Source of the DNA: Nepenthes gracilis
Lineage: Eukaryota; Streptophyta; Magnoliopsida; Caryophyllales; Nepenthaceae
Assembly (NCBI GenBank): GCA_033239525.1
Contig: BSYO01000035.1
Coordinates: 6,918,627 to 6,982,626, forward strand
Reading direction: 5' to 3'
Length of the DNA stretch: 64,000 nt
Translations under genes and position numbers: made by a program
In this document: positions 1 to 11,500 of the stretch, one piece after another
Numbering within the stretch: position 1 is the stretch's first letter
Layout: each line of letters begins with the position of its first letter
The notes under the pieces: model-generated
What the model saw: only the letters and a program-made list of their open reading frames with translations
What the model was told of the DNA's origin: nothing
The model's database searches: none

Positions 1-649
1 GATATAAATGTACAATGATTTCAAGTATAACAAGTACTGTTACATAAAACCTCATATTTGAGTCATTTTGTGGATGGAATGTCATAGTGGCGCCTACTAG
101 GTTATTCAAATTTGAGTATGTATTTAGGTGTCCGAATGATTTGTGTATGTATCGAGTTGTTAGACTCATCTGTTATGCAAAATTTTCATTGATTTTTTAA
201 TTGACTCAAAGTGTAAATGTCATGGCTCTAACATGTGTAGGTAAAATAACGACATCAATAAAAAATAATTCTCCATAAACAAACACAATCCAATGACCAA
301 AGCTAGGTTAGATGTCACACACTGAATTATAAACAACATAATAAATTATAAAGTAGCAGTGGACCCAAGAACCGACTCTCTAACCCTGTTCGGCCTCTAA
401 ATAATATAAGTATTTGCTCAAACCCAAATATCTCTATAAGGAAAAGCATTTGACCAAACACCCAAAATGATACAAAATAAAGGCATACATAGCATCCATT
501 TGTTATAATGTCCCAAAATAACAAACTGCAAATAACTTAAATATACATAAATCCAATATATAAATCTCAAACATTTTTCAATTTTACAAATACAACTAAA
601 TAAAAAAATCTTCATTAGTTTTCCATCCATATCTTGCAAGTATCTATAG
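1..649. other. AT-rich non-coding stretch
   Basis: No ORF with recognisable similarity, no RNA gene and no clear repeat boundary was seen. It probably belongs to the distal part of the decayed LTR-like repeat that follows, because large LTRs in this window are about 2.9 kb and the copy at 650-2207 should extend left of the window edge. This is inference only. Confidence 0.4.
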
Positions 650-2207
650 CTTGCTAATTTGGAAGGGTTGGAAAATAATGGTAAATTATGAGCCTAACAT
701 TCAACAATTATAAACAATTATACATACCACACACACGCGCGCTTGTATATATCTGTCCGCAGAACAGATGCAAGGATGGAACACTGTAAAACACTTGTGA
801 AATTTGATTAGTCAAATTTTTTGTTAAACACGTTTCAAATCATAATTTCGTACAAAAGTTCGGTATAAATACAAATATTCAAATCATACTAATCATATGA
901 AATCATCATGATACAAAACGTATAATGCATCTAATAAATCATGTAATCTAAAGAATTGTATCAAAACCTACAAAACTTAAAAGGACAAAACATTCCAAAA
1001 CATAAAATACGATATAAGCTAAATCACTAGAACCAAGGACTGGTGACTTGCATACTGACTAATTAAAACACCAACTTTGAAGAATGAGTTACTTATATTC
1101 TCCGTAACCTTAGGCCGATACACTATTATTCAAGACCCGTAGGCAGGATCGTTTACATATTCCGTTCTATAGACACGGTCTAATGCCACTTTTTTTTTTT
1201 CACTTGTGGATAATAGATGCATTCTTTACGTATGTATAATATATTCGTATATGTCCAAATATATATAGTTAGTTCCTTACTATGGTTCTCAAATAATAAA
1301 TGGAGGACTTTATAATAGATATGTAAAACTTTTTCACCCTCTAGAAAAAGTACAAACTTAGATTGGATAATAAAATAAAGTCTTCATCAAATGTTTGCAT
1401 GGATGTCATATGCAAGGTTAATGCACAAATATTTTATTACTTTTCTTCACAATATTATATAATTTTTCAAAATATTCACTTATTCCATAAAATACAAAAG
1501 AAATCTTCAAGTATATGGTAAAACCAACCACAACCTTCAAAACGTTAAGTGAGATACACATGCATATAACAATATACGAAAAATGGGTGCAAAAGGCAAT
1601 GTTCATGTACTGTAAAATAAGAATTATAAGTAAAATTTAAAGATTTACACAATAGACCAAAGTTGAGACTTACAAATACTTTTTTAAACCTTAGATTTAC
1701 TAAATTTTATACGAAGCAGTTCCAAAACCTCTTTCCTTCTCTTCCCTCTTTCTCTTCCTCTTTCACCCTTCTTTTTATCTCTCCTCTCATTTTTCCTGTG
1801 CTAAATGACAAAATATCGGGTGGAAGTCTTTATAATATACCTAAATCGGCACATAAGCGGTGGTCAAGTGTGCATTAAGCGCCATATACACGCACAGGTG
1901 TGCACAAGTGTTGTAATAGTTGCCACTTCAAATGTTAACATTCTACCTTATCCATGCACGAGTGTCATATAGATGCCCCTCAAGCACGATGCTTTTGCTT
2001 GAAATACGCACAAGTGCTGGAATAGATGCCCATTAGCCGTTGATTCTAATTCCCTCGATGTTAATTTTTTTCTCAAATTTCTTGATATGCAATTATTTAT
2101 CACATTATCCCAATGCATGTTAATTATGATGTCATCAATCATGAATGAAAAAAAAGCAAGCATTGCAATAAAAGTTTCATAAATATTTCTAAATGTCGTG
2201 TGTTAGA
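650..2207 (-). repeat. Decayed large LTR-like repeat, copy L1
   Basis: This stretch is recognisably homologous, in the same orientation, to 6650-8233. Shared landmarks in the same order are a 'ttggaagggtt' box, an 'actttgaagaa' box, 'cacttgtggataataa', a pyrimidine-rich run (1725-1795), a block of GC-richer words such as 'cacgag' and 'gcacaagtg', and a 'gtgtta' right edge. Read on the minus strand it would begin near 2207 with a TCTAACAC-like end. That resembles the TGTAACAC end of the other copy and of many Ty3/gypsy large LTRs. No coding potential was seen. Confidence 0.5.
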
Positions 2208-2289
2208 CTTTGGTACTCGAAGGTAAAATGATGAGTCAAAGCTTTCAAGGATCTATTAGAGGAATGGTTGCGAATCCAACTATTTGAAC

Positions 2290-2982
2290 CATGGATGAAA
2301 ATATTGGCATATGTTGTGGCCACATTGGTATCGGATATATCAAATAATACATATTAGTATCGGATAATATCATAGGGGAAAAATGTTTTTGAGAATTATA
2401 AGTTGACAGGGCTTTATCTGCCAATTCATTGGTTGATATATTGAGATATATTGCTAATATGACAATATATTTTGATATTGTTATAGTATCAAAAAATATT
2501 TGTATCGGGGCCTCGATACTAATATATAATGGCCAATATTTACATTAATAATTTGGAATTTTTCAACTATTAGTGAACTATATTTCTGGATGGTCATACA
2601 ATCTAAAATCATTGTGATGGCAATGTTTTCATATCCATTTTGTATCCTTTCCCCCATGTATATCCTACCTTGTTATTGGCACTTTTAATAGCTCAAGGTG
2701 AAAATGACACTTGATGCAAATATTGCGGGTATGCATCAGTTGCAGGGCTCTCGAATAGCAATATTTTTCGATATTTTGACAATGTCATTATATGTTTCGG
2801 TGTTGATGATGTATTGCGATATATCAACCGATATTTAAAATGTTAGCTAATACGGATATGTCAGTTTATGACTTTTTTAGTTTTTTTCATTCTGTATATA
2901 TCTGATATTAATATATATTGTCCATATGTGCAATATTAATATGGCCACAACCGATACTAATAATGATACCAATATTTCCATG
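2290..2982. mobile_element. TATCGG-family foldback/MITE, copy 1
   Basis: The left end reads CATGGATGAAAATATTGG followed by a GTGGCCA box and TATCGGATATAT. The right end is its approximate reverse complement (a TGGCCACAACCGATA box, then a CCAATATTTCCATG end). The interior is dense in GATAT/ATATC and CCGATA/TATCGG words in both orientations, so the strand could fold on itself. There is no ORF. It is longer (about 690 bp) than the intact copy at 35640-35937, so it may be two nested or joined copies. No matching target duplication is visible at its edges. Confidence 0.65.
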
Positions 2983-3172
2983 TGTATTCTACACAAATGG
3001 CTGCATGTTGTGTCTCTGTTTTTGTTTACTTTCTTGCTGAATCACTAGTTTGTTGAGCTTTGCTCTGTTGCACTTGATTTGTTTTTGTAGAACCTTGGTT
3101 TTTGGGCAAATGTAAGAAAGTTTGTTGAAACATTTATGTTTAAGATTTTGTCGGAAATTCTTTGACTATTTG
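2983..3172. other. Short unclassified spacer
   Basis: T-rich sequence between MITE copy 1 and the large LTR. No gene or repeat was recognised. Confidence 0.4.
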
Positions 3173-4867
3173 TGTGACAACCCTAACCCAAATTCATAAT
3201 TAATATCCAAACCTGATCACATAAGATAAGTCCACATTCTCAACCAATATATATATATTTTTAGCACATCCACAATTAATAAAATATAATGATAATAATC
3301 CAAACATTCTCATACTAAAAATAAATTCGCGGGAAAGTATATAATCCCAAAAATAATCTCAACAAAATGAAGCAAAATGTCAAAATATATCTCTAGAGCA
3401 TTATTTCGATACTATCTCTAGCTGGGCCTCAATCTCTCTTGTCACAACTCTTGATTTACTCTAGAGTCATCCTCATCTAACGTGCTACTCTGGAAGAAAG
3501 AAAAAAAATAACAAGAGTAAGTCAAATACCCAACAAGTGATAATAAATCCAAAAATAACAGGAAACAATAATAAAGGTCTTAGATACACAATATATGATA
3601 TATAACAAGAATTACGAACAACAATGCGATATCCAACGGATCAATATATATCCAAGAAAATACAATTCATTACATTTGTGCTTCAAATACATAAGGCGGA
3701 TTACTCCAAATACCGATGTAACAAAGATCATAAAATTTCATCAATAAGAGGCAAGACCCCTCAAAATTTGATCTCATAAGAAATAAAAGAGATCTCCTTG
3801 TTTGAATATCAGCGTGAACGACCTGAAACCGATTACAAAGAAACAATATGGATTCCACTGAATCTGGATATGGTATAATCCAACCAATGGATTCTACTGA
3901 ATATAACACGTGGATTCAACCGAGTCTTAAACTCATGAGGTATGAACAATGACGGAACATCACAATGAATCTCATTGGATCTTATTCTGCCACCGTGAAC
4001 CAAAGGTTGCGTATGTATGCCCCCAACGGTCGGGTAAGTGCAACGAGATTATCCATGGTATCCTCATTATCCCTACAGTCCTCTCAGAGGCTGTACCCAT
4101 AGTATGCCCATACGATCCGTGATACTCCTCACCAAATGATATTCCTGATATCATCTCCTACGATGGTCATATGGATATAAGTATCCATCCACAATAAACA
4201 ATATTCCTCATTATCATCATGATATGAAAATCAGTACCGGATAATTGTAGACTACGCTAGGGTGTCTTAGCCTCCCATTCGACTAGATATCTTAGTGTTT
4301 TGATATGTTTTCCTTAACCTTAACCGTAGGAAGCCAATAATTCAACGACTCACGCAATCAAGTATAGCACAAAGAAGACTTCACAATTTTAATGAAAGAA
4401 TTATCGTTTAGTGCTGATAAAGATCATACACACACCATTCAAAGATGACGCAAACAATATCATTATCGAAAGGAAAACAACGGTATCAAGGATAGTTTGA
4501 ATATTCGATCGAATGCCCTTGTACTTCATTAAATCCTTCCTAATTCATTTGGAGTCCCAATATTATCTCTAAGGCTACAAAATTCCTTTTATTCTGATGT
4601 CACTGAGAGAGATCCACAATCTTCAAATATTATTCAACTATTTTGCTAAACTATGTGAGTCCAATCATAATGCTTTATTCACATTTTCTCCTCCATCTAT
4701 CCTTTCATATATTTATGCCCATATTTATAAACCTTGATATCCAACAATACTCATACATTAACATTCATCAAAATATGCACATGACTTGTATATGCCATCT
4801 CTCTGTGCACCTATATACATTATGCTATATATATATATATATATATATACATATATATACCCCACAT

Positions 4868-4913
<46 letters not shown>

Positions 4914-6070
4914 ACCTGTACATACCTTACCCACAGCTACTGCCAGCAAAGGCAGTAGCACATCCATACTGCTACACACACACACACATATATACTATAC
5001 ATACACATATACACTGTACATCCACATACACACCCCTCACTATTCGGCAGTTTCTTGTACATAGCACGGCCCACTGTTCATCTCCATTTCCAGGATACAA
5101 CGCACATGATTTCTTCGCAATTCACCAATTTCTCACCAAATTTAACTACCCAATGCACCAATCAAGGATTGTATACCTTCATTGTATTAAAAGTTTAAGC
5201 CTTAAGCCTTAATTTTTAATGTGTAGTCTGAATCCTTGTTTCCATTGAGCCGTAGGCTCTGTTTTTTACCAAATTTCCTAAAATCAAATCATGGAAACGA
5301 AAATTTAACTCATAGTATTTAACAAAGAATTTGTAAATTTTACATACTAATTATTCTGAGCGCCAAATCATACTAATTCCTTGAAAATTCCAGAGCAGAG
5401 CCGCAGCTCTGTTTTTCTCAATTTCTTCATCAACAGCCCGATTTAATTGAATTTTCCCAAAATTCACCCACATACAACAATTTCTTTCATCATCTTGATA
5501 CACAACTCGAAATTTTACACTAATATTAGAGAAGGAAGGACACGGATTAATTGCTAGGAACTAGAATCAACTTGCCTAATAATTGAGGACAGCAACGGCG
5601 ATGGCTTCAACAATCCCGGCGACACTCCTTGGCAGCATCAACAATATAAAATCTTTTGCTATTCTTTCCTTGTTCTTGCTTTATCTGGTTAACCTGTAGC
5701 CACAACTAAGGAAGAAGTAGAAGAAAAAGGAAAGCAACAATATTTAAGAAAATGGGAGCAACTGAAAAAAAAAAAACCGAAATCGAAGCTAGCGAATCGA
5801 GAGGAAGAAGGAAAGTTAGCTATTTCAACTGCTCGGCAGGAGAAGGTAGCGTCACAGGAAGATCGGCCGGCCGTTTCTCCCTCTTTCCTTGCCTTCTTCG
5901 TTCCATTCTTCCCTCTTTTTCCTTCTTTTGTTTTCTTTATAATGATAATAATATTATTAATATTAATATTAATAATATTATTATTTATTCTAATTACTTT
6001 ATTATTATTATTATTATTTAGTCTTTTAAAATAATCAAATTTTTATTTAAAAAAAAATTGGGATGTCACA
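3173..6070 (-). mobile_element. Solo large LTR (Ty3/gypsy, Del/Tekay-like), copy L2
   Basis: The 2.9-kb unit has imperfect inverted ends (TGTGACAACCC at 3173, GGGATGTCACA ending at 6070), starting TG and ending CA as LTRs do. The flanking 5-mers are ATTTG and AATTG, a 4-of-5 match consistent with a decayed target duplication. It contains no protein-coding ORF, only microsatellites and a pyrimidine-rich run near 5870-5935. By analogy with the oriented copies the LTR reads on the minus strand. No partner LTR, primer-binding site or pol lies inside the unit, so it looks like a solo LTR. The Del/Tekay label rests only on size and termini. Confidence 0.6.
4829..4912. repeat. (TA)n and (CA)n microsatellites
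   Basis: A TA-rich tract at about 4829-4860 is followed by a long (CA)n tract at about 4871-4912 inside the solo LTR. More CA words follow at 4974-5000. The tracts give rise to long but meaningless repetitive ORFs (Tyr-Ile and Thr-His repeats) on both strands. Confidence 0.9.
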
Positions 6071-6649
6071 AATTGTGACGTGGACATTTTAAAAATATTA
6101 GAGAGATTTTATTTCGTATGAGAGATATTTGATTTTATTTGAGTTTTATTTAATTGTAATGTTTCTATGTTTTCTAATATCATGGGGATTCGTGAAATAT
6201 ATAATTTTGGTAGTCATGAAATGCTTATGAATGCTATATTTTGTTTTTATTCTTTTCTTTTTTTTAACTCATCGTTAATTAAAAATTTATATTTATTTTC
6301 TAAATAACTTAGGAAAAGGGTAATACCACCTTAGTATGAGCAAATAATAATAATGATATTAGAACTAAAAGTAATCGATAATAATCATGGTCCAATAGCT
6401 AAAATCGGTCATACATATTAATATTATAAGCAACACAATTAAATATAATTACAACGGTCATATGATGGCTGAACTATTCCTGTCTAGCTTTGAAATAATA
6501 TTGTACTTACTCAATTTATAAATTATTGTAAGAAAAAAGTATCTAACCAAAATGTTCGAGTATTGAATAGTGAAAAATCTATACGTGACTTGATAATAGC
6601 GCGTCAGTTGAAGTCTAGATTGCGGAAGTTAAAAATAAATCATGTTCAG
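6071..6649. other. AT-rich non-coding stretch
   Basis: No ORF or repeat boundary was recognised. By position it may be the distal part of the large LTR copy L3, interrupted on its left by the L2 insertion at 3173-6070. Confidence 0.35.
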
Positions 6650-8233
6650 TACGTTAAATATAAAACATCCTACAATACTTCAAATGCAACTTAACAAAAA
6701 GCCTTCAATAGTGTTTTATATAATCTTGTGAGAATCTAATTCCTTTAATTTTGGAAGGGTTTTTAAAACATTTAAAAACGTGTACCTAACGCTTAACAAA
6801 GTATATATGTGTGTGTATTAGACGAATATGTTTGAGTAAAATAGACGAAATGATAGAAAAGTTATAAATCACATGCGAAAGTCTAGATGTCTAATTTTTG
6901 ATAAATATGTTATAAATAATAATTTTATACAAACTGTTCAATATATATGAATATTTAATACATGTTAAACGTACGAATAACATAGGAGGACCAAAAATAT
7001 GTAAATGTGCATCTAAAAATATGAAAACCGAAGGATTGTATCGTAAACATGGAAAAATTTAAGAATCAGTGACCGATAACTAATACAACTTGACTAATCA
7101 AATGCAAACTTTGAAGAACAAGCTACACATTCTTGGTATCTTTAGGCCCATATGCTGTTATTCAAGACTTATAGACGAATCATCTACAATGGCTTATAGA
7201 TGGTGTTAAATATCACTTTTTTTCACTTGTGGATAATAAGTACGTTCATCAAGTGCGCATAGTATATTATGGTATATCCAAGTATAATCTATTTAATGGT
7301 TCTTATTTTATCAAATGGAGAACTTTACATCACATATCACATATTGTAAACTTTTCCAAATCAGGAAAATGTGGGACTTTTGTTTTTACTTTATAAAGTA
7401 GAATTTTCATCAAATATTTTTATAAAAGTAGCATATCAGATTGAATGCTAAAAAATTTCCTAATTTTTTCTAGTATATCTCAAATGGGAATATAAACCAA
7501 CATAATTTTTAAATGTTATGTAAAAACAGGTGAATATCTAAATGTTCTACAAAAGCTAGCAAAATCTTTAATTGTTCAGTAAAGACAAATAATATCTCTA
7601 AATATTCGGTAAAATAAATATGTATACAATAGTATTCAAAAATGGATGAAAAGGGTGACATGCATGTACTTTAAATAAGAATTGGAAGGAAAATCGAAAA
7701 TTTAACAATAGACTAAAGAATCGATTTAGATATACTCGCCTTAAACTACAAACTTACTTGATCTAATATGAAATAGCCTTAAATCCTTTTTCCTTCACCT
7801 TTTCATTCTTCTTCCTTCTCTTCACTCACTCTCACTCACTCACTCACTCTCTCTCTCTCTCTCTTCTTTCGAGAAAATAATTGAAATCAGCTGAAGGGGG
7901 TTTAAATACCCAAGGTGCATGAGTGCCGATCATTCTACCCAAATAGGCATGTGCCATACTCAGGTACATGCATGCACGAGCACCCTTTGTCTGCATCTGA
8001 AACGCAAACCATTTTATCTAAATCATGCACAAGCGTCCCTTACGCACCCTTAATCCATGGCGGTTCTATCTAAAACACTTATGAGTGTGCCTCTTGTGCC
8101 CATTAGGCATTGACCTTGATTCCTCTAACACTTCATTTTTCTTTAAATTTCCATCATACAATTATTTTTCACATTAATCCAATTCATAAAAATTATAACG
8201 TTATAAGCATAAATTGAGAAATCATGTGTTACA
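6650..8233 (-). repeat. Decayed large LTR-like repeat, copy L3
   Basis: Homologous to 650-2207 with the same order of landmarks: 'tttggaaggg' near 6750, 'actttgaagaacaagct' near 7108, 'cacttgtggataataa' near 7226, a pyrimidine run (7780-7868, including (CT)n), and GC-richer 'catgcacgag'/'cacaagcgt' words at 7905-8110. The right edge read on the minus strand begins TGTAACACATGA. No coding potential. It probably sits inside the large first intron of the AIM24 gene. Confidence 0.5.
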
Positions 8234-8558
8234 AGGGTGACTCTATATAAGGACCATAACTTTATTATCTGAGCAGTCATTGATAAATTGAATCAATATT
8301 GAGAAAATATGATTTTTTTTCTCCCTGGTATTTACTTGTCTCTTTTTCTTTATTTTCTTCTTGGCATTTTCCCCTTCCTTTTTCTCTTCTTCCCTACCTA
8401 TTTCCCATTCTCTTCATCAACTCGGTTCCTTGTTAAAAATTTTTTCTTCATTGAAACTTGCAATGTTGATTGTTATTTAAATCACTTCTTTCCACTGCAA
8501 ATGATTCTATTGCTAATCTTCTTTGTTGTGATGTGGAGTAACTTTGCTTAGCTTGCAG

Positions 8559-11500
8559 GTTCTGTGTGCTACACCTCCGGTTCAATACAAATAGAGAATG
8601 TTTACATCCCCGAACAAGAAGTCGGAGTATGGCAGTGGCTGTTTGGAAAGACTGCGACAAGCATTGTTCTTCTCAATTCTGGCTTGAGCGATGGATTTGT
8701 TGGAATTGCTGCCCCATCTCTTGCTAGAATTCTTCCGGTTTGTTCCTCGAGACATGCTAATTTCACCTATTTGGTTGGGAATGGAATTCTGAATTAGAAT
8801 TTGAGTTTTAAGTCTAATTCCAATTTTATTATTTGGCATCAGGTGGAATTAGAATTCTAATTTCATTTTCCAATTCATTGGAATTGAAAAATAGTGTAAA
8901 ATAATTTCTTGTAATTTTAGGGTAGAAAAGAATTGTCATTATGAAACTAAAAATTATTTATCTATTAAATAATGTGAGGCCTATTGGAATTCTAATTCCA
9001 CATTCCATTTTCTTTGAATTGAAAAAATAGTGTGGGGATGATCCTTTGTAATTTTAAGAATAGAGTAAAAAATTATAATTTTGATACTAAAAATTGTCTG
9101 TCAATTAGATTTGATAAAATTGAATAAAGTGAGATCTATTGAAATTCTAATTTCATATTTTGATTCCTTAAAATTGAAAAATTATGTAGGATAGTTTTTT
9201 GTAATTTTTAGGATAGAGTAAAGAATTATAATTTTGAGGTTGAGAATTATTTGTCAATTAGATATAATACAATTAAACTAGGTGAGACTCATTGGAATTT
9301 TAATTCTCTATTCCATTTCCTTGGAATTGAAAAATAGTGTAGGATAATTCTTTTTAATAATTTTCAGAGTTAGAGTAAAACTTTTATAATTTTGATATTG
9401 AGAATTGTCTATTAATTAGATATGATTAAATCGAACAATACAAGATCCATTGGATAATTTTTTTCAGTTGTTTTGAATGAGTAGACGGGCCAATCATGAT
9501 TTTATTTTTTAATTTATTTTTTAGAAAATTATATAAAAGTATTATTTAAAAGCTTAAAAATTAATATTCTAATAAAGAGTTTATCTAAAAGACATCTCAA
9601 GATAATACATATCTATATCCAAAAATAAGATTTTTTAAAATTATATTATATCAAATTTCATGCTTTAAAAATTTAGAATTTATATTGGAATACTTATTTT
9701 CTAATTTGTTGTATGGGTTAAAAAATTAATCTTACCTCAACTTTATTTTTTTTTCCTAAATGGAATTTGAATTCTACTGAATTCTAATTCCACTAGGATT
9801 GGAATTAGATTTACATTTCCAAAATTTAATTCAATTTTATAATTCAAATGGATCCTAGATGTATTTCATTTATATATCAAAAGTCCACCATTATGGGCTT
9901 GCAAACAGTCTTTTTTCATGTTTTATTGATGTTTATGCTTATTTATTTATACAGATTGATCTGGCAATGTTTGGAGGAGAAATTCTATGTCAGGTAGATC
10001 AGACTTATGTGCTCTGATTGTTTCCATTTTGCATATTGTCAGCGCATATATATGATTTAGAGCTCATCTGCCTCCAGTTCTGCTGTATTTATATGAAAAC
10101 TGTTTGAATTTGTTATAGCCAGATGCCTTTCTTTGCTCTGTAAACGATGTCAAAGTAAGTAATACTACTGATCAGCGGGTGCATGTTGCTGCTGTCGGTG
10201 TAGAGGTGAGCTGCCTCTCTCAGATTGCCCATTGTTTCCTTTTGGCAATTTGCATTTCCTGTGAAAGTGTTGGTACCGGTATCGTTATTGGTATCTAACA
10301 AAAATTTATTAGTATCGGATATATAAAAAAAAATTGAAAATTATAAGCTAATGGGCTGAATTGGATGATATATCGGCCAATTATGGGCCAATATTTTAAA
10401 TATTGACCATTATATTGTGATAATTGATGCAAATATTGACCAATATATATTAATATCAGAGTCCCTGATATTGATGTTTTCCGATACCGTTACAATATTG
10501 TGATATGTTTTCATGCAGCTGATATTTAGTCAATATATTGGCCAATATGACTCTATTACCATATAATTTTTAGAATTTTTTTTTCTTCTAATATATCTGA
10601 TAATGATACATATTGTCTAATTTGTTTGATATCAATATGACCACGGTCAATACTAATATTGATATTTTCATCCATAATTGCGATATATCACTGATACAGT
10701 ATTATATTAAGATATTGTTATGGTGTTAAAAATATCTTGATATGGATACATAATCTGCCTATTTTTGAATCAGCTGTTTAAAGTATATTCATGTTGGCAG
10801 ACATGGTTGTGCTATTGTAGGGAATTCTGCGGCAGAAGCTGTCTGGACAAGGGCTTGCTTTCATTGTTGGAGGTGGATCTGGTATCTAATTTACGCCCTT
10901 TATATGATAGTGAATGCTTGTTTTTTGAAGTTTTATTATAATAACAGGGTTTATTGTTTATGAGGTCCAATTATGGATAAAAATATCAGTATCAGTGTCA
11001 GTCATAATCATATTAGTATTGGATATATCAGAAGGAAACAAATCTAAAAATTGTAAGCTGACAAGGCATATTGACTTATATCAGCCCTATGGCCAAATAT
11101 TGGTTATATTAGCCGATACAGTAACATATCATGATATTATCATGAGTTGAAAAATGTCAATATTGGTGATACATATCGGCTGATATTTGCATCATTGGGT
11201 CTAGAACATGATATGAGAAAAAGTGTCATGGTAAATTGTAAGCTACAACTAGTGGGTTCTCTTGGTAAGATGTGAGTAGCTATGCCATGTGAAGTGAAGA
11301 ACATCTGCTTCCTCTTTTGTATACTTTATCTAATTATTTTCTAGAGAATGCTTATTTGCTCCAAGAAAATCTGATCTTTAGATTTATATTTGATTATGAA
11401 CATTCAATTGGATCTGTCAAGAATTCTCTGTCATTTTTTGTAACATTAAGTGTTGAGTTATCATGGATGATTAGGAAGAAAGTAATACTTATCTGATATC

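Noticed and set aside
1663..1878. 71-codon frame near a pyrimidine-rich run
   Set aside because: It lies in the LTR-like repeat L1, is Ser/Phe/Leu-rich because of the CT run and is not preserved in copy L3.
4643..5212. 189-codon plus-strand frame and its antisense partner
   Set aside because: They are created by (TA)n and (CA)n microsatellites inside a solo LTR. The Thr-His and Tyr-Ile repeats have no gene context.
8309..8551. 80-codon frame just upstream of the first visible AIM24 exon, considered as its N-terminus
   Set aside because: It is a Phe/Leu-rich reading of a T-rich intron, has a stop before the exon and lacks the expected AIM24 N-terminal residues.
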